A stretch of 54,193 bases of DNA from positions 1-54,193 of the forward strand of contig NW_024468301.1 in the NCBI RefSeq assembly GCF_002104995.1, written 5' to 3'. The notes beneath the pieces were generated by a model. The model was not told the DNA's origin, made no database searches, and saw only the letters and a list, made by a program, of their open reading frames with translations. The stretch is from Linderina pennispora (lineage: Eukaryota > Kickxellomycota > Kickxellomycetes > Kickxellales > Kickxellaceae). Both the position numbers and the translations under genes were made by a program. Positions 39,237 to 54,193 of this stretch are shown piece by piece. The stretch's first letter is position 1; each line of letters begins with the position of its first letter.

Positions 39237-40807
39237 ATGCCGCGTCCCAAACCAAACCTGAACCTGAGCCAAATGGGCTTCTCAATAGGCCCTCCCTCAA
39301 ACACACCGCCAGTGCAGCAGGCACCTAGCATGTCTGGCAACATGAACGGCAGAGCCAGCAGCAGCGCCAGCAACGGGATAGTACGGCCATCGCTCTCAAT
39401 GCGCGGGAAGAAGAAGGGCCCTGGGCAGCTGGGCATGTCGTCGCACTCGCCGTTTGCAGCGTTCGCGGACTACGTCGACCCGACTGGAAACTTGAACTTT
39501 GAAGGGAAGGCAGTGATCGGGGCGACCGGCGTAAACTTCACGGGCGGCAAAAGCTACGCGATTTCGATGGCAGACATGAACGTGCTGGATGTGCTGGGCC
39601 GCGGACAGTACGGTGTCGTGCACAGGGTGTTCCACACAAAGACCAATGTGGTGATGGCGCTGAAGGAGATCCGGCTTGAGCTCAACCAGCGGGCGCTGAG
39701 GCAGATCATCATGGAGCTGGAGGTGCTGCACAAGGCACGGTCGTCGTACATTGTGGACTTTTACGGCGCGTTCTTTATCGAATCCAGCGTGTACTACTGC
39801 ATGGAGTACATGGACTATGGTTCGCTTGACCGCCTGTATCCGGCCGGTGCGCCCGAGGGCGTGCTGGCCAACATCACGTTGTCGGTAAGTCTCTGCCCTA
39901 GCTGCACACATGTCACTGGGCAGCACGTAGCCATCGATGGCAGGCGAGACAAGGAGCAGCGCTATGTGTGTGAATCTGTTGCAGATTGACTGATCTCCTC
40001 TCTCGTTCCATAGGTTGTCAAGGGACTGCGGTTCCTGAAGGACCAGCTCAACATCATCCACCGAGGTAAGATATGCAGCGATAGATGGCATAAAGCGCTG
40101 GCGGCATTTGTCTCTCCACGGGGAAATGCAGCTCCTCTCCCGCTTATTAGCGATCGCCATGCCAGGGACATATTAAACTAGCACCCCATGCATGCGCAGG
40201 ACATTGCAACGACAGATCGCCAGCAGCTGCTGTGCTTGCAATATTTTTGTTGGTGTTGCACATGCTCAGCCCATCTTTACCCAACAATGTAGACGTCAAG
40301 CCGACCAATATTCTCGTGAACAAGAAGGGCGAGGTGAAGCTGTGCGACTTTGGGGTGTCTGGCGAGCTCAACCAGTCGCTGGCGCGCACGCATGTCGGCT
40401 GCCAGAGCTACATGGCGCCGGAGCGGATCACAGGCACTGGCGGGCCTGACGGCTACACGATCCAGTCGGACGTGTGGTCGCTGGGGCTCACAATCATCGA
40501 GACAGCCACGGGCGGGTATCCGTACGGCACCAACGGGTTCGACGGCGTGTTTGCGCAGATCAACGCCATTGTCCACGGCGACCCGCCTGTGCTGCCCAGC
40601 GACCGGTACTCGGCAAATGCGTGTGACTTTGTGGCAAGGTGCCTTGTCAAGAAGCAGGACGCGCGTCCCACATACCACGAGCTGCTGCAGCACCCGTGGA
40701 TGATCGAGGCCGAGTCCGCCAATGTTGATATGGAGGACTGGGCTCTGCGAGCGCACCAGCTGGCGCTGCGGCGCAAGGAATCAGCGGCAGCACAGCTGGC
40801 CGAGTAG
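39237..40807 (+). CDS. PBS2: MAP kinase kinase, Pbs2/Wis1 type
   Basis: Pbs2/Wis1 is the MAPKK that activates the Hog1/Sty1 stress MAP kinase. Three exons: 39237-39884, 40014-40065, 40293-40807, with introns of 129 and 227 nt (GTAAGT...CCATAG; GTAAGA...AATGTAG); 404 residues. The disordered N-terminus (MPRPKPNLNLSQMGFSIG) ends near residue 105. Kinase elements: glycine loop VLGRGQYGVVH, VAIK-type lysine in MALKEIRLE, EYMDYGSL hinge, HRDVKPTNIL rebuilt exactly across intron 2, LCDFGVSGEL, activation loop SLARTHVGCQSYMAPERI with the conserved Ser and Thr phosphosites, and SDVWSLGLTI. The APERI wording and GCQSYM favour Pbs2/Wis1 over Ste7/Mkk1. An AATAAA lies 45 bases after the stop. Confidence 0.93.
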
Positions 40808-40852
40808 GTGTGTTGACCCATGCTGAGGCTGGATACGTTAATGCGTCAGGCT

Positions 40853-40858
40853 AATAAA
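40853..40858 (+). promoter_or_regulatory. Polyadenylation signal of the MAPKK gene
   Basis: AATAAA 45 bases after the stop codon (40805-40807), in the narrow convergent gap with the next gene. Confidence 0.55.
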
Positions 40859-40952
40859 AGGCTGTTTTGTTGCAATAATCATGTGTAGCTGAGAAGTGGC
40901 GTGGTAATGTATTAGTGATGGATGGGATATATAGTGAGGTGTCGTGTTCGTT

Positions 40953-43900
40953 CTAGTGGTGCCAGTGGCCAACCGACTTGCTGCGGCGGCGCTGGCCGCG
41001 TCGCTGGCGCTGGTTGCGCGAGAGGCTCAGGCCAAGGGTTGCGGCTGGCTTCGCATCCAAGCCCAGGCTGATCCCGCCCTTCCCAAACATGCTGGCGTCA
41101 AATGCCCCCACGGACTTGCTCTCGGCCAGGGTTACATCGCTCTCTGGGCTCTCACCGACAATGGGGGCCGTCATAGATGCCATCCGCGAGTGCAATGTCT
41201 GGCGGGCAGACTCACTGCCGGCCAGGTTGACAGGCATGGATCCGCGCCCCAGCGACCCCGCAAATGGCGACGCACTGCGGCCAAGCGAGGCGGTGAAGGG
41301 AGATCCGTTGCGGCCTATTGATGGTGGAGGGGTGCCGTTCCTGGTGGGCGCACTCAGCGCGGTTCCAGCAGACATAGCCGGGAGCTTGAGCGATTCGAGC
41401 AGCTCTTCGGTCGTTAGCGCCTGCGAGTCCAAGACAACAGAGCCCGGTCGTGACGCCGTGCGGCGTGGGCTACTGGGCGGCCAGTGAACAGTGCTGGACT
41501 TGGTTGGCGTCTCGGGCTTGCTGGCATCGGCTGTGTGCCGACCGCCTGGCGACTGCCAGGTATTGAAGCCGCTGGAGCGCGCAGCGAATGTGCCAAACAG
41601 GTCGATGCGCTGGCGGGTCGGGGTCGCAGTGGTTGGGGTCACGACGGTCGGCGATGACTCGAAGAACTTGTCGGCGATGTCTGCCAGTGGCGAACGGGGC
41701 GAGCGGACTGGCCCGCTGATGATCCGCGCGCTTCCGACTGTTATTTCGGGATCAGCAGTCTGGCTTTCGGACGCTGACGCCACAAGACGTGCCAGGCCTG
41801 ACTGGCGTCCCTCGGACCCTGCTACACCGCGGCTTGCCGGGCTGAATCCAGATGCTGTCGGTGTGCGCGTGAACGCCGACGACAGCGTAGCAGCCCGTGG
41901 CAGCATCATGCTTGGCAGGGCAGTGAAGGAGCGCTGGCGCGATCCCACAAATGCATCGCCGATTTGCCTGTCCAGTTGCTCGTTGGCGTCGCCATCGGAC
42001 GACACTGTGCTGAGCAGGCTGGGTGCCAATGGCAGTTCTGGCTTCGGTGCCGCAAAGTGCCGTTGCTCGGAAAACTCGGACAGGGATGCAACCAAATTCT
42101 GAACAGGCGACGCGTACCCGCCAGCTGGCAGCTCATGCTCGTCAGCATCGTCATCGGCGACTGTGCCCTCTGCGCCTTCGACCATGGCTTCGCTGTCTCC
42201 CTCGACTGGGTCCTCTTCGTGGGAAGGCATGATGGCAGGGGCTGGAGGCGACACGGACGCTGGACTAGCACGCGGCTCTGGCTTGGCCACTGGCAGACGC
42301 GACTCTGCGCGGTTCTCTGCCTGAAGCTTTGCCATCTGCTCGCGGATAAAGTCGGCAGCCTGCTGCAGGTACTTTGCCTGAGTGCGCTTGAGCTCGAATC
42401 CCAGGGCCAGCGTCGTGTTCTCCATGCTGCGCTCAATGTCCATCAGCTGCTTGAAGTAGTCCGCCTCCTGCCTGCTCTCGCGCGTCTCAACGTAGTGCGT
42501 CTCAATAAAGTCCTGGTCCGTGATCTGCAGGTCCTCGAGCTTGTCACGGCCCTCGGCGCTGTGGTCGCTGGCCAGCTCCAGCAGCTCCTTCTCGCCGACA
42601 CCCTCTGCCACCAGGCGCTCGCGATAGCGCTCCGCACGCCGCAACAGCATCGACACTTGGCTGCCGAGCTCATTGCATTTTGCTGCGTGCATTTGCTTGA
42701 CGTCTGAGATTTCGCGGTCGACGCGGGCACGCTCTTGGTCTAGCTTCTCACGCATCTCGACAGTGATCTGGCGGTGCGATGCCTCCTGGGCCTCGATGCG
42801 GGCACTCAGGTGCTCGACTTCGTTGCTAAGCTCCTGGTTGATCAGCTCCAGATCCACGAGCTGCTCCTGGTACTCGCTGATCTGGTTGGAGTGGGTCTGC
42901 CGCATCATGTCCATGCGCTTCAGCAGATCGAGCACAGCCTCGTCGTTGTGGATTGCGTCGGCGGAAGTCACGTCTGTTTGCGTGTCGCGGCTGGCCACCG
43001 GGGGCTTGGGCGGTGGCATGTCCTCGTCAGTCTGCACAGCTACTGCTAGGGATTGCGGCTTGCGCGCATACGGGTTGTACGACGCGTCCTTGGCCAGAGC
43101 CGGCAAGGACGCTGGTGGTGTCGCTACTGGCTCGGGTCGCCTCTGCCGCGCATACGCATTGGTGGCAGTGCTGACTGCCTCAAGCTGCTTGCGCGCCGGG
43201 CTGCGTGTTGACACATACTCGAGCCTCCTCGCCGGCTTGTCGTCCATCACCTCTGTCTGCGCGCGCTGGCGCTGCTGGATGCGTGTCGATTGCGGCAGCG
43301 ATGGCGGCAGATGCATCTTGCTGGCCACCGGTGCCAGGAATGCATCGGCCGCAGGCGTCACTCTCGGCGATGTTGCCATGCCGTCGATGGTGTCCGTCGA
43401 CGACCTGAGCGATGGCACGTTGGCCCCGTACCACGACAAGTACTTGTTGCTCTTGACCGACGAGTCCGAGCTCTTTGTCTTCACGGCCTTTGGGTCGACG
43501 TCCGCAAGCCGTGCTGTCGACCGGGCGTATTTGCGATCGGAGGAGTCCGACTTGAACGATGAGATCGAGCCAGACTTGTCAACCCTCTTGCCCGTGAACT
43601 CGGTGCTGGCCGCTGCAGTGGCTGAGATGGCTGCGCACAGCGCCGTTGAGTTGGCAGTCGAGCTGGAGTATGCCGAGTCTGTCTCGGTATCTGATGTTAC
43701 AGGAACTGCGGGGTGCTGCTTCTGCTCGGCCTTCACTGGCGTCACAACCTTAGTCTGCTTCGAATACACCGCCGTGTTAATCGGTGCCGGCGCCAGCGGC
43801 AGTAGTGGTGCGTCGACAGCCACTGTCTTGGCTCTGCGCCGTTCAATGAACTCAATAAGCTCGGACCGCCCCACATTCCGATCCCCGCCAGGCTTCAGCG

Positions 43901-45227
43901 GTCCAGGCTGCATGGCCTGTGGGCTCTCATCACTCCGCATTGGCCTCTTTACTGCCGCCATGACTACAGCCTGGCGTCCCGAGTGTCCAGGGTTGCTGGG
44001 GTGAGAGGCAGGTGACCCACGCTCGCTATTTGTGTCGCTGGTGACTGCTACGGCGCGCGGCTTGCTGGTCAGTTGCGCCTTCTGCGAAATGGGCCGAGGC
44101 GACGGCTGGTTTTGGTGCACAGGAGACATTGTGCGCGGGGACTCTACATAATACGTGTGCCGGTGCTGGCTCGCCGCACTGCTCTGTACCCATGCGGGCT
44201 TCATTTCGACAAAGTCGCTATTGTCCCGCGAAGAATGCCTGGGGATGTCCTTTGGCATATTGGGCGACACCGGCGAAGCACGCTCTACCTCGCGCTCCAG
44301 CTGGGCTATCAGGTCGCCACCAACAAACATGCTGCTGACGCGCGGCTTCCGGGGCACCGCCTGGTGCATGGGCTGCGCGTAGTGTATTGGCGAAGGGGTC
44401 TTTTCGACTCGTGGCGCGTGGACTGCGCGCGGAATGGCCGATGGTGTCAGTACTGCGCTTCCCGTGTCAAGATTGCTCGCTGTATACGACCTTGGCTTCA
44501 GGCGTCCAGCATTCCCGACATCAGCAAACTGTGGAGCGGCAACGGACGGCAGCGCGTATGCATCGCCTTTGTGCTGCGTATCTGGCGTGCGCACGGGGCG
44601 GATAGCCTGTGGCGAAAGAAACATTGGTTGCTTGGGCTGCTGGAAGGCGAACGGCTGACTGCCGGCCAAAGTCTCGGTGTTTCCCTGCGACAAAACGTGC
44701 ATGGGCCTGGTAGAGTGCGCATGGGGTGGATTTGTGGGCGTGGTAGGTCGAGAAAACCTTGTTGCCCGCATAACCGGCGACGGGGGCGTGTGAGGCGACG
44801 GCGACATTTGCCTGGCCTGGTGCACCTCCCTGGTATTCTGCGGCCGCGCATCTACCTCTAGTGTGTGGGCTTCGCCATGGCGCTTATACGGGTCGACGAA
44901 ATCCGCCACGGCCATCTGCACGCCCTGTGGCCGTGTGCTGCTCTGCTGCGCGTACTGCATTTGCGGGAACACTGTGGGCACCGCGGACGGGCGCTGCTCT
45001 GCTTGCCGACTGCTGCCGTTGCTGCTGTTGCTGTTGCTGCTCTGCTGGTATTGTGTGCGGAGCCATGATTGCAGGGTCGCGCCTTGCGGAGGTGTTGTGC
45101 TGGCAGGGGCTGCGGCAGATGGTGTGTGTTTGTAGCCCGCCTGTTTGAGCGCCGGGCGGTGGCTGCCTGACGCCTTGCGCGTGCGCGTTGAGCTCGGTAA
45201 TGGTTTGTAGCCAGGCGACTTGCGCAT
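40953..45227 (-). CDS. Unrecognised 1424-residue protein with a central coiled coil
   Basis: A single open frame with a true ATG at 45227 (MRKSPGYKPLPSSTRTRKAS). The first ~740 residues are low-complexity (S, P, Q, R, A) with many SP/TP pairs, as in phosphorylated cytoskeletal or polarity proteins. Residues ~755-965 form a folded, helical region: ILDLLKRMDMMRQTHSN, EYQEQLVDLELINQELSNEV, then a second helical block including LQITDQDFIETHYVETRESRQEADYFKQLMDIERSMENTTLAL. The last ~450 residues are again disordered and Ser-rich, ending with a basic RRQRR-type stretch. No family recognised; a cortical or spindle scaffold is a guess. The 443-codon frame on the other strand is a shadow. It converges on the MAPKK (145-base gap). 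Confidence 0.7.
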   Translation of the reverse strand: MRKSPGYKPLPSSTRTRKASGSHRPALKQAGYKHTPSAAAPASTTPPQGATLQSWLRTQYQQSSNSNSSNGSSRQAEQRPSAVPTVFPQMQYAQQSSTRPQGVQMAVADFVDPYKRHGEAHTLEVDARPQNTREVHQARQMSPSPHTPPSPVMRATRFSRPTTPTNPPHAHSTRPMHVLSQGNTETLAGSQPFAFQQPKQPMFLSPQAIRPVRTPDTQHKGDAYALPSVAAPQFADVGNAGRLKPRSYTASNLDTGSAVLTPSAIPRAVHAPRVEKTPSPIHYAQPMHQAVPRKPRVSSMFVGGDLIAQLEREVERASPVSPNMPKDIPRHSSRDNSDFVEMKPAWVQSSAASQHRHTYYVESPRTMSPVHQNQPSPRPISQKAQLTSKPRAVAVTSDTNSERGSPASHPSNPGHSGRQAVVMAAVKRPMRSDESPQAMQPGPLKPGGDRNVGRSELIEFIERRRAKTVAVDAPLLPLAPAPINTAVYSKQTKVVTPVKAEQKQHPAVPVTSDTETDSAYSSSTANSTALCAAISATAAASTEFTGKRVDKSGSISSFKSDSSDRKYARSTARLADVDPKAVKTKSSDSSVKSNKYLSWYGANVPSLRSSTDTIDGMATSPRVTPAADAFLAPVASKMHLPPSLPQSTRIQQRQRAQTEVMDDKPARRLEYVSTRSPARKQLEAVSTATNAYARQRRPEPVATPPASLPALAKDASYNPYARKPQSLAVAVQTDEDMPPPKPPVASRDTQTDVTSADAIHNDEAVLDLLKRMDMMRQTHSNQISEYQEQLVDLELINQELSNEVEHLSARIEAQEASHRQITVEMREKLDQERARVDREISDVKQMHAAKCNELGSQVSMLLRRAERYRERLVAEGVGEKELLELASDHSAEGRDKLEDLQITDQDFIETHYVETRESRQEADYFKQLMDIERSMENTTLALGFELKRTQAKYLQQAADFIREQMAKLQAENRAESRLPVAKPEPRASPASVSPPAPAIMPSHEEDPVEGDSEAMVEGAEGTVADDDADEHELPAGGYASPVQNLVASLSEFSEQRHFAAPKPELPLAPSLLSTVSSDGDANEQLDRQIGDAFVGSRQRSFTALPSMMLPRAATLSSAFTRTPTASGFSPASRGVAGSEGRQSGLARLVASASESQTADPEITVGSARIISGPVRSPRSPLADIADKFFESSPTVVTPTTATPTRQRIDLFGTFAARSSGFNTWQSPGGRHTADASKPETPTKSSTVHWPPSSPRRTASRPGSVVLDSQALTTEELLESLKLPAMSAGTALSAPTRNGTPPPSIGRNGSPFTASLGRSASPFAGSLGRGSMPVNLAGSESARQTLHSRMASMTAPIVGESPESDVTLAESKSVGAFDASMFGKGGISLGLDAKPAATLGLSLSRNQRQRRGQRRRSKSVGHWHH

Positions 45228-46039
45228 AGTGGTAGTTTTGTGTGCTACACCGGTTTACCCAATACGTAAAGAGACGTAACTAGTGCGAGAGTCGTTGCGA
45301 AAGAAGGGAATTAGCAAAAATACATATACAAGAGTGGAAACGAGAAAAAGCGGATTGCAGGGAAAGGAAAGGGGGAGGTATATAGGCGGGCGCTGAAGAA
45401 AGTAGAGCAAAAAATTCAAAGTGCGAACAGGGCCAACCATGAATTCTTCTGGGCGGTCTCGCAAAATCGGCACTATCCCGACATCAGCTTAGTTTACTGT
45501 TTTTTACCTGTTTTTTGCTGGTCAGCTCAGCTCGACGCATCGTTTTTCATTTTTGTGCGGGCGCTGTTGCACCGAGGTCCCTGTTCAGCGCTCCCAATGG
45601 GCAGATGCGTAATCCTGCTTTGTCCTTGAGGGAGCCGGCACCTGCCCATGAGGGCGCTCTATTTTTACCAAGAGGAGAGGCGCGCACTGGTCCGGCGAGA
45701 CACAAGGACAGGGTTACCTCTTGCATGGCAGTCATACAGGACATTGCAGAGCACAGCAGGCTATGCTGCTGGTCAAGCCATAAGGTGTTTCTGGGCGCCA
45801 GGGCGAGGTGCCTGGCAATCCATGGTGGCAGCTCGTGGCGCTAATTGGCTGTGGCAGTTTTACCTAACAGTGCTAAATACGGGCTAATTTTGCTCTGCAG
45901 GCCATTCTGAAGGTGCAAAAAACCCATTTCTTGTTCTGTACCAGCTGCTGCCCTTTTGCTTCTCAAGACCACTTTTTTGTTTTGCGCTCTATTATTATTT
46001 AATTTCACAAACCTACCAACCCCTATTGACTCCAGTGAT
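45228..46039. other. Divergent intergenic region, no gene recognised
   Basis: About 810 bases between the 1424-residue gene (minus) and the Q-rich protein gene (plus). Purine-rich near 45290-45420 on the plus strand (leader of the minus-strand gene). The last ~100 bases are T-rich and likely the proximal promoter or leader of the plus-strand gene. Confidence 0.4.
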
Positions 46040-47835
46040 ATGGCTCTCACCAAGGAGAAGACCAAGGCCAAGGCGCCGCCGGCCAGCGCAAAGAAGGATG
46101 GCAACAAGACGGCAGCCGAGTCGAGCTCAGCGCCGACGGCATCGACCTCTGCAGCCAAGGTAAAGAAGGGGGAGAGGGGCGAGAATGATACTGCACGGCT
46201 TCCCGTTTTCATTATGCACGCACCCCCAAGCTAAACCGTCCCCTGTAGAGCAAATCGGCGGGCGACAGCAAGGGCAAAGCGCCGGGCTCGCGGCACAGCA
46301 CGGGCAAGGCGCCGGCGATAATCCCGCCGATGGCGTTTGTGCCGCCGCATTCTGATAACGAGCACTCGCTGACGCGGCTGATCGAGCTGTACGGCGAGCA
46401 GTCAGATCTGCTGAGGATTGTGCTGTCGGCCAAGAGCGAGCAGGACAGGGCGCGGGCCGAGTACGAGCGGCGTGTGCAGGAGGAGCTGCGATACGAGACG
46501 CGGCGGCTGGAGTTTGAGATGATGCTGCACCACAACTACTTTAAACAGCAGGACCGCGAGCACGAGGAGAAGCGGCACCTGCTGATGCCAACGCCCAAGG
46601 GCCCGATGACAGCGCACCGCAGCGATGTGGTGCTGCACTCGCCACTGCGTAAGTACTGTAGAGAGGAAGGGGCAGCTGGCCACCCCTTGGGCAGATGCGC
46701 TTCTATTTTTAACTTTTTCTGCCTCATGTGGGTGGAGAGCTGGTCGCCAATAGTGCCTCGCCCCCTTTCTTTGTGCAGCCCTCCTTGCTTGTTCGATGGG
46801 AGAGCCGGAGGATTTAAAAATAGGTTGGGATTTAGCGGCGCTTAGGTGAATCAACTAATCGGCCTGTTCTGTGTAGCGCCGTCGCACCCGCTCCAGCAGC
46901 AGCAGCAGCAACAACAGCATAGCATTGCATACCACCCAGAAGCGCCCATGGTGCCGGTGGGGTACGGCGTGGCAACGCCCTCGCATGACCCGTACAACAT
47001 GCGGTCGTACCACCACCCAGACACGCCGGGCGGCCTGGACGCGCACATGTCGGCGAATCCGTTTGCATTCTTCAAGCAGCCGCTCGGCCCGCCGATCCAC
47101 CACCCATCGGCATACCCGACGCCGACGGCCGAGCACCACATGCAGCAGCAACAGCTGCCGCCAACGCCATCGCACGACTCGCTGGCGAGCCGACCGCTGG
47201 CGCCGGGGGCCACAGCAAGCGCACGGCTGGGGATCAAGGACCGGCGGGCAGTGCCGCCGGCAGTCAGCGGGCTGTCGGTGCGGATCTCGGCCAGCAACGG
47301 GGTGTCGTCGGACTCGCCGCGCTCGGCGCCGGTGGACGGGCCGAACCCGCTGAAGCGCAAGATCTCGCACGACGAGGTCATCATGGCGCTGCGGCGCAAG
47401 GTCATGAGCAAGGGCAACCCGCTGTACCAGCACCGGCCTGGACAGCAGCAGAAACGCGGAGCTGGCTCGTTTGCGAAGCCGCAGGTGCCGGAGCCGGCCA
47501 AGGCTAAGGCGAAGGACGCCGAGTCGAGCCAGCCGGCGCGCGGCTCGGCGCTGGCCATCTCGACAGATGTGTCGGCGGCGGCAGCGCTGGGGTCGTCGTC
47601 GTCGTCGGATGAGGAGTCTGACGATGAGGCCGATGCAGACGATGAGGGCGCGGCGGCGTCGAACGAGCACTCGCCGGATGCGGTGAAAAAGCCTGCGGAG
47701 AAGGCTGCAGAGAAGGCTGCAGAGAAGGCCGCTACAAAGAATGCCGCTGTCAAGGCACACACCCGGCTGCCGTCCATCTCGGTAATCACAGAGGGCGTGG
47801 AGGCAGCCGCGGGCAACGGGCAGAAGGAGGACTAA
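46040..47835 (+). CDS. Unrecognised Q/A-rich protein with a conserved helical core
   Basis: Three exons: 46040-46159, 46249-46648, 46877-47835; introns of 89 and 228 nt with GT-AG borders, in phase; 492 residues. The N-terminus is Lys/Ala/Ser-rich (MALTKEKTKAKAPP). Residues ~68-140 form a charged helical core: MAFVPPHSDNEHSLTRLIEL, LLRIVLSAKSEQDRARAEYE, ELRYETRRLEFEMMLHHNYF. The third exon encodes a poly-Q run, His/Pro-rich sequence, a patch NPLKRKISHDEVIMALRRK, then Ser/Asp stretches and repeated PAEKAAEKA near the C-terminus. The core helix plus Q-rich and KRK elements suggest a nuclear regulator; no family is recognised. Neighbouring frames on the minus strand are shadows. Confidence 0.7.
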
Positions 47836-53055
<5,220 letters not shown>

Positions 53056-53660
53056 TGTAACAGGCGGACCGATGTACGCCTGGCGGCTAAGCAGACTGGT
53101 GATGGAAAGCGCTTGTTTAGGCTGATTTCAAGCCATCCAAGATCACCTTCAATGGCATATTCAGCCGTAGCGAGAAGAAGTTCATCCCATTTCTGTCTGT
53201 GTTTTTGTATGTTTAATTTGTCTTTTTTCGCGTTCTTTCTGTAGTTTTTTTTTCTTTTTTGAATCAACCCAACCCCACCCCCGTTCACCAACGACGCATG
53301 CTATACATATACATTGTTTCTTTAGATGCAGTCAGCAAACAAGCACACATAGATATCACAGCTGATACTGCATGTGCTGATTTGAATCATGTCACCATAT
53401 GTGCTATTTTTCGGACAGTCACCACCTACTGTTTCTGGGCAGTCAGGGGTGTTTCTTGGTATTCATGTCTATTTTTCGAGCACTAGCAGTAGATGTATTT
53501 TCATGTGGGTGAATGTTAGCTCTACATGTAGAGAAATAGTAATTTGTGGAAAAAGTGCTTCAGTCTTCCCCACTGCGCTTGGTTGCCAGTTTAAATAGCG
53601 AGTCGTGTGAGGACTCCTATTTTCTCTTACAAGTACAGCCATTCTCTCAATATTTCCTTC
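53056..53660. other. Intergenic, no gene recognised
   Basis: About 600 bases, AT-rich, with homopolymer runs (a long T run near 53246). No gene seen. The last ~60 bases contain a pyrimidine-rich run and an ATG (53662) that may begin the next gene. Confidence 0.4.
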
Positions 53661-53749
53661 AAATGTCTACCAGTGACCACTGTCTGCCTATTTCGCATCT
53701 TTTCAAATGTATGTGGTGACCTGGACTACACAGCACACAGCAGTACAAT

Positions 53750-54193
53750 GTGCCGGACCGGACTGTGCGCCAAGTTATTTCGTTGATTCAGCACCAGCTG
53801 CCATCACAGAGGATACCTGGCAAATGCATGTCCTCGGTGCGCACGCTTGCATGTTCGGTTGTGTTTCCAGCGTGCCACGAAAGCGACAGTTTGCCCAGCT
53901 ATTCTACGCTGCTGAGAGGCGTTGCTTACACGTGCAACACGGATGTCGAGAGTCTGTCAGACAACATCCTCTGTGCCCTTTCACATAAGCCAATGCCCCG
54001 ACAGTCTGCTGCTAGTTCTGTTGATTGGATGGCTTCTGTAGATGCTGCGATTGACGTGTTCTCCTGCGGTGTTTGGGCTGGTTGCTGTAGGCTTGGCTAC
54101 ATATTTCGCTCGCTGGTGGACGCGCGTGCTGGCACGGGCGGTTTCGCTGGCTACGCATAATGAGATGCAGCAGGCGCAAGAAGCTCCGCTGCT
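53750..54193 (+). CDS. Partial, possible Cys-rich membrane protein cut by the window edge
   Basis: A frame whose first part looks extracellular and cysteine-patterned: DRTVRQVISLIQHQLPSQ, GKCMSSVRTLACSVVFPACHES, LLRGVAYTCNTDVESLSDNIL. From about 54060 a different frame encodes a typical membrane segment with a basic cytosolic start (VFGLVAVGLATYFARWWTRVLARAV), preceded by a plausible splice acceptor (cttctgtag at about 54031-54039). So the gene may be a single-pass or multi-pass receptor with an intron or a frame error between the two parts. The Cys spacing is vaguely like a Frizzled-type Cys-rich domain, but that is speculative. An upstream exon starting at the ATG 53662 is possible. The right end is missing. 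Confidence 0.4.

Noticed and set aside
38677-39261. A 194-codon frame between Rad23 and the MAPKK
   Set aside because: No recognisable domain, and it runs into the MAPKK leader; composition is random.
42673-44004. A 443-codon plus-strand frame inside the 1424-residue gene
   Set aside because: Ser/Arg/Ala-rich antisense shadow of a coiled-coil and low-complexity region; no start context or family.
46855-47816. Two minus-strand frames of about 300 codons opposite the Q-rich protein
   Set aside because: Composition (C/R/L-rich, poly-C and poly-L from CAG repeats) is typical of antisense reading of Q/A-rich coding sequence.

Overview
The window looks like nuclear DNA of a filamentous or early-diverging fungus. 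Most coding regions are GC-rich and uninterrupted, but several genes carry short GT-AG introns (about 85-230 nt). The gene set is eukaryotic and includes fungal families: a Crh-type GH16 cell-wall transglycosidase, a FunK1 kinase, a Pbs2/Wis1-type MAPKK and a Hos2/HDAC3-type deacetylase. A coilin homologue and a vertebrate-like TUG/ASPSCR1 protein make an ascomycete yeast unlikely. A zoopagomycete of the Kickxellales type (such as Coemansia) is my best guess, but it is inference. No tRNA, rRNA, CRISPR or viral element was recognised.

Layout. 1-3.2 kb: two decayed COQ5-like methyltransferase remnants and non-coding DNA. 3.2-8.3 kb: Gtr1/RagA GTPase, the Golgi golgin CASP/Coy1, a disordered unknown protein and a small secreted Cys-rich GPI-type protein. 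8.8-13.0 kb: HDAC, an F-box/LRR-like protein and a small unknown protein. 13.0-19.0 kb: GH16 Crh enzyme, a long mostly empty stretch, then the FunK1 kinase. 19.0-21.2 kb: intergenic DNA with a 155-bp-arm foldback. 21.3-27.6 kb: a BED zinc-finger protein read in frame into a NIF3/DUF34 domain, divergent from a TUG-like UBX protein across a purine-rich spacer. 27.9-31.4 kb: a decayed and an intact MFS transporter in tandem. 31.5-36.4 kb: tubulin cofactor E, coilin, a tandem array of three small membrane proteins carrying a coilin-N-terminus-like ubiquitin fold (third copy frameshifted), and a two-exon Tom5-like gene. 36.9-40.8 kb: Rad23 and the MAPKK. 40.9-47.8 kb: a 1424-residue coiled-coil protein and a 492-residue Q-rich protein, both unrecognised. 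48.6-53.1 kb: a BAR-PH-ArfGAP-ankyrin protein whose 3' third is broken by many apparent frameshifts. 53.7 kb to the end: the start of a possible Cys-rich membrane protein cut by the window edge.

There is no single pathway or operon; most genes are unlinked housekeeping functions (TORC1 signalling, Golgi tethering, chromatin, cell wall, tubulin folding, protein import, ubiquitin-proteasome shuttling, HOG-type stress signalling, Arf control). The strongest candidates for something undescribed are the coilin-like membrane microprotein array next to coilin (34.26-36.20 kb) and the BED-NIF3 fusion (21.26-24.41 kb). Start codons were chosen as true ATGs; for TBCE and coilin this moves the start a few codons inside the longest open frame.
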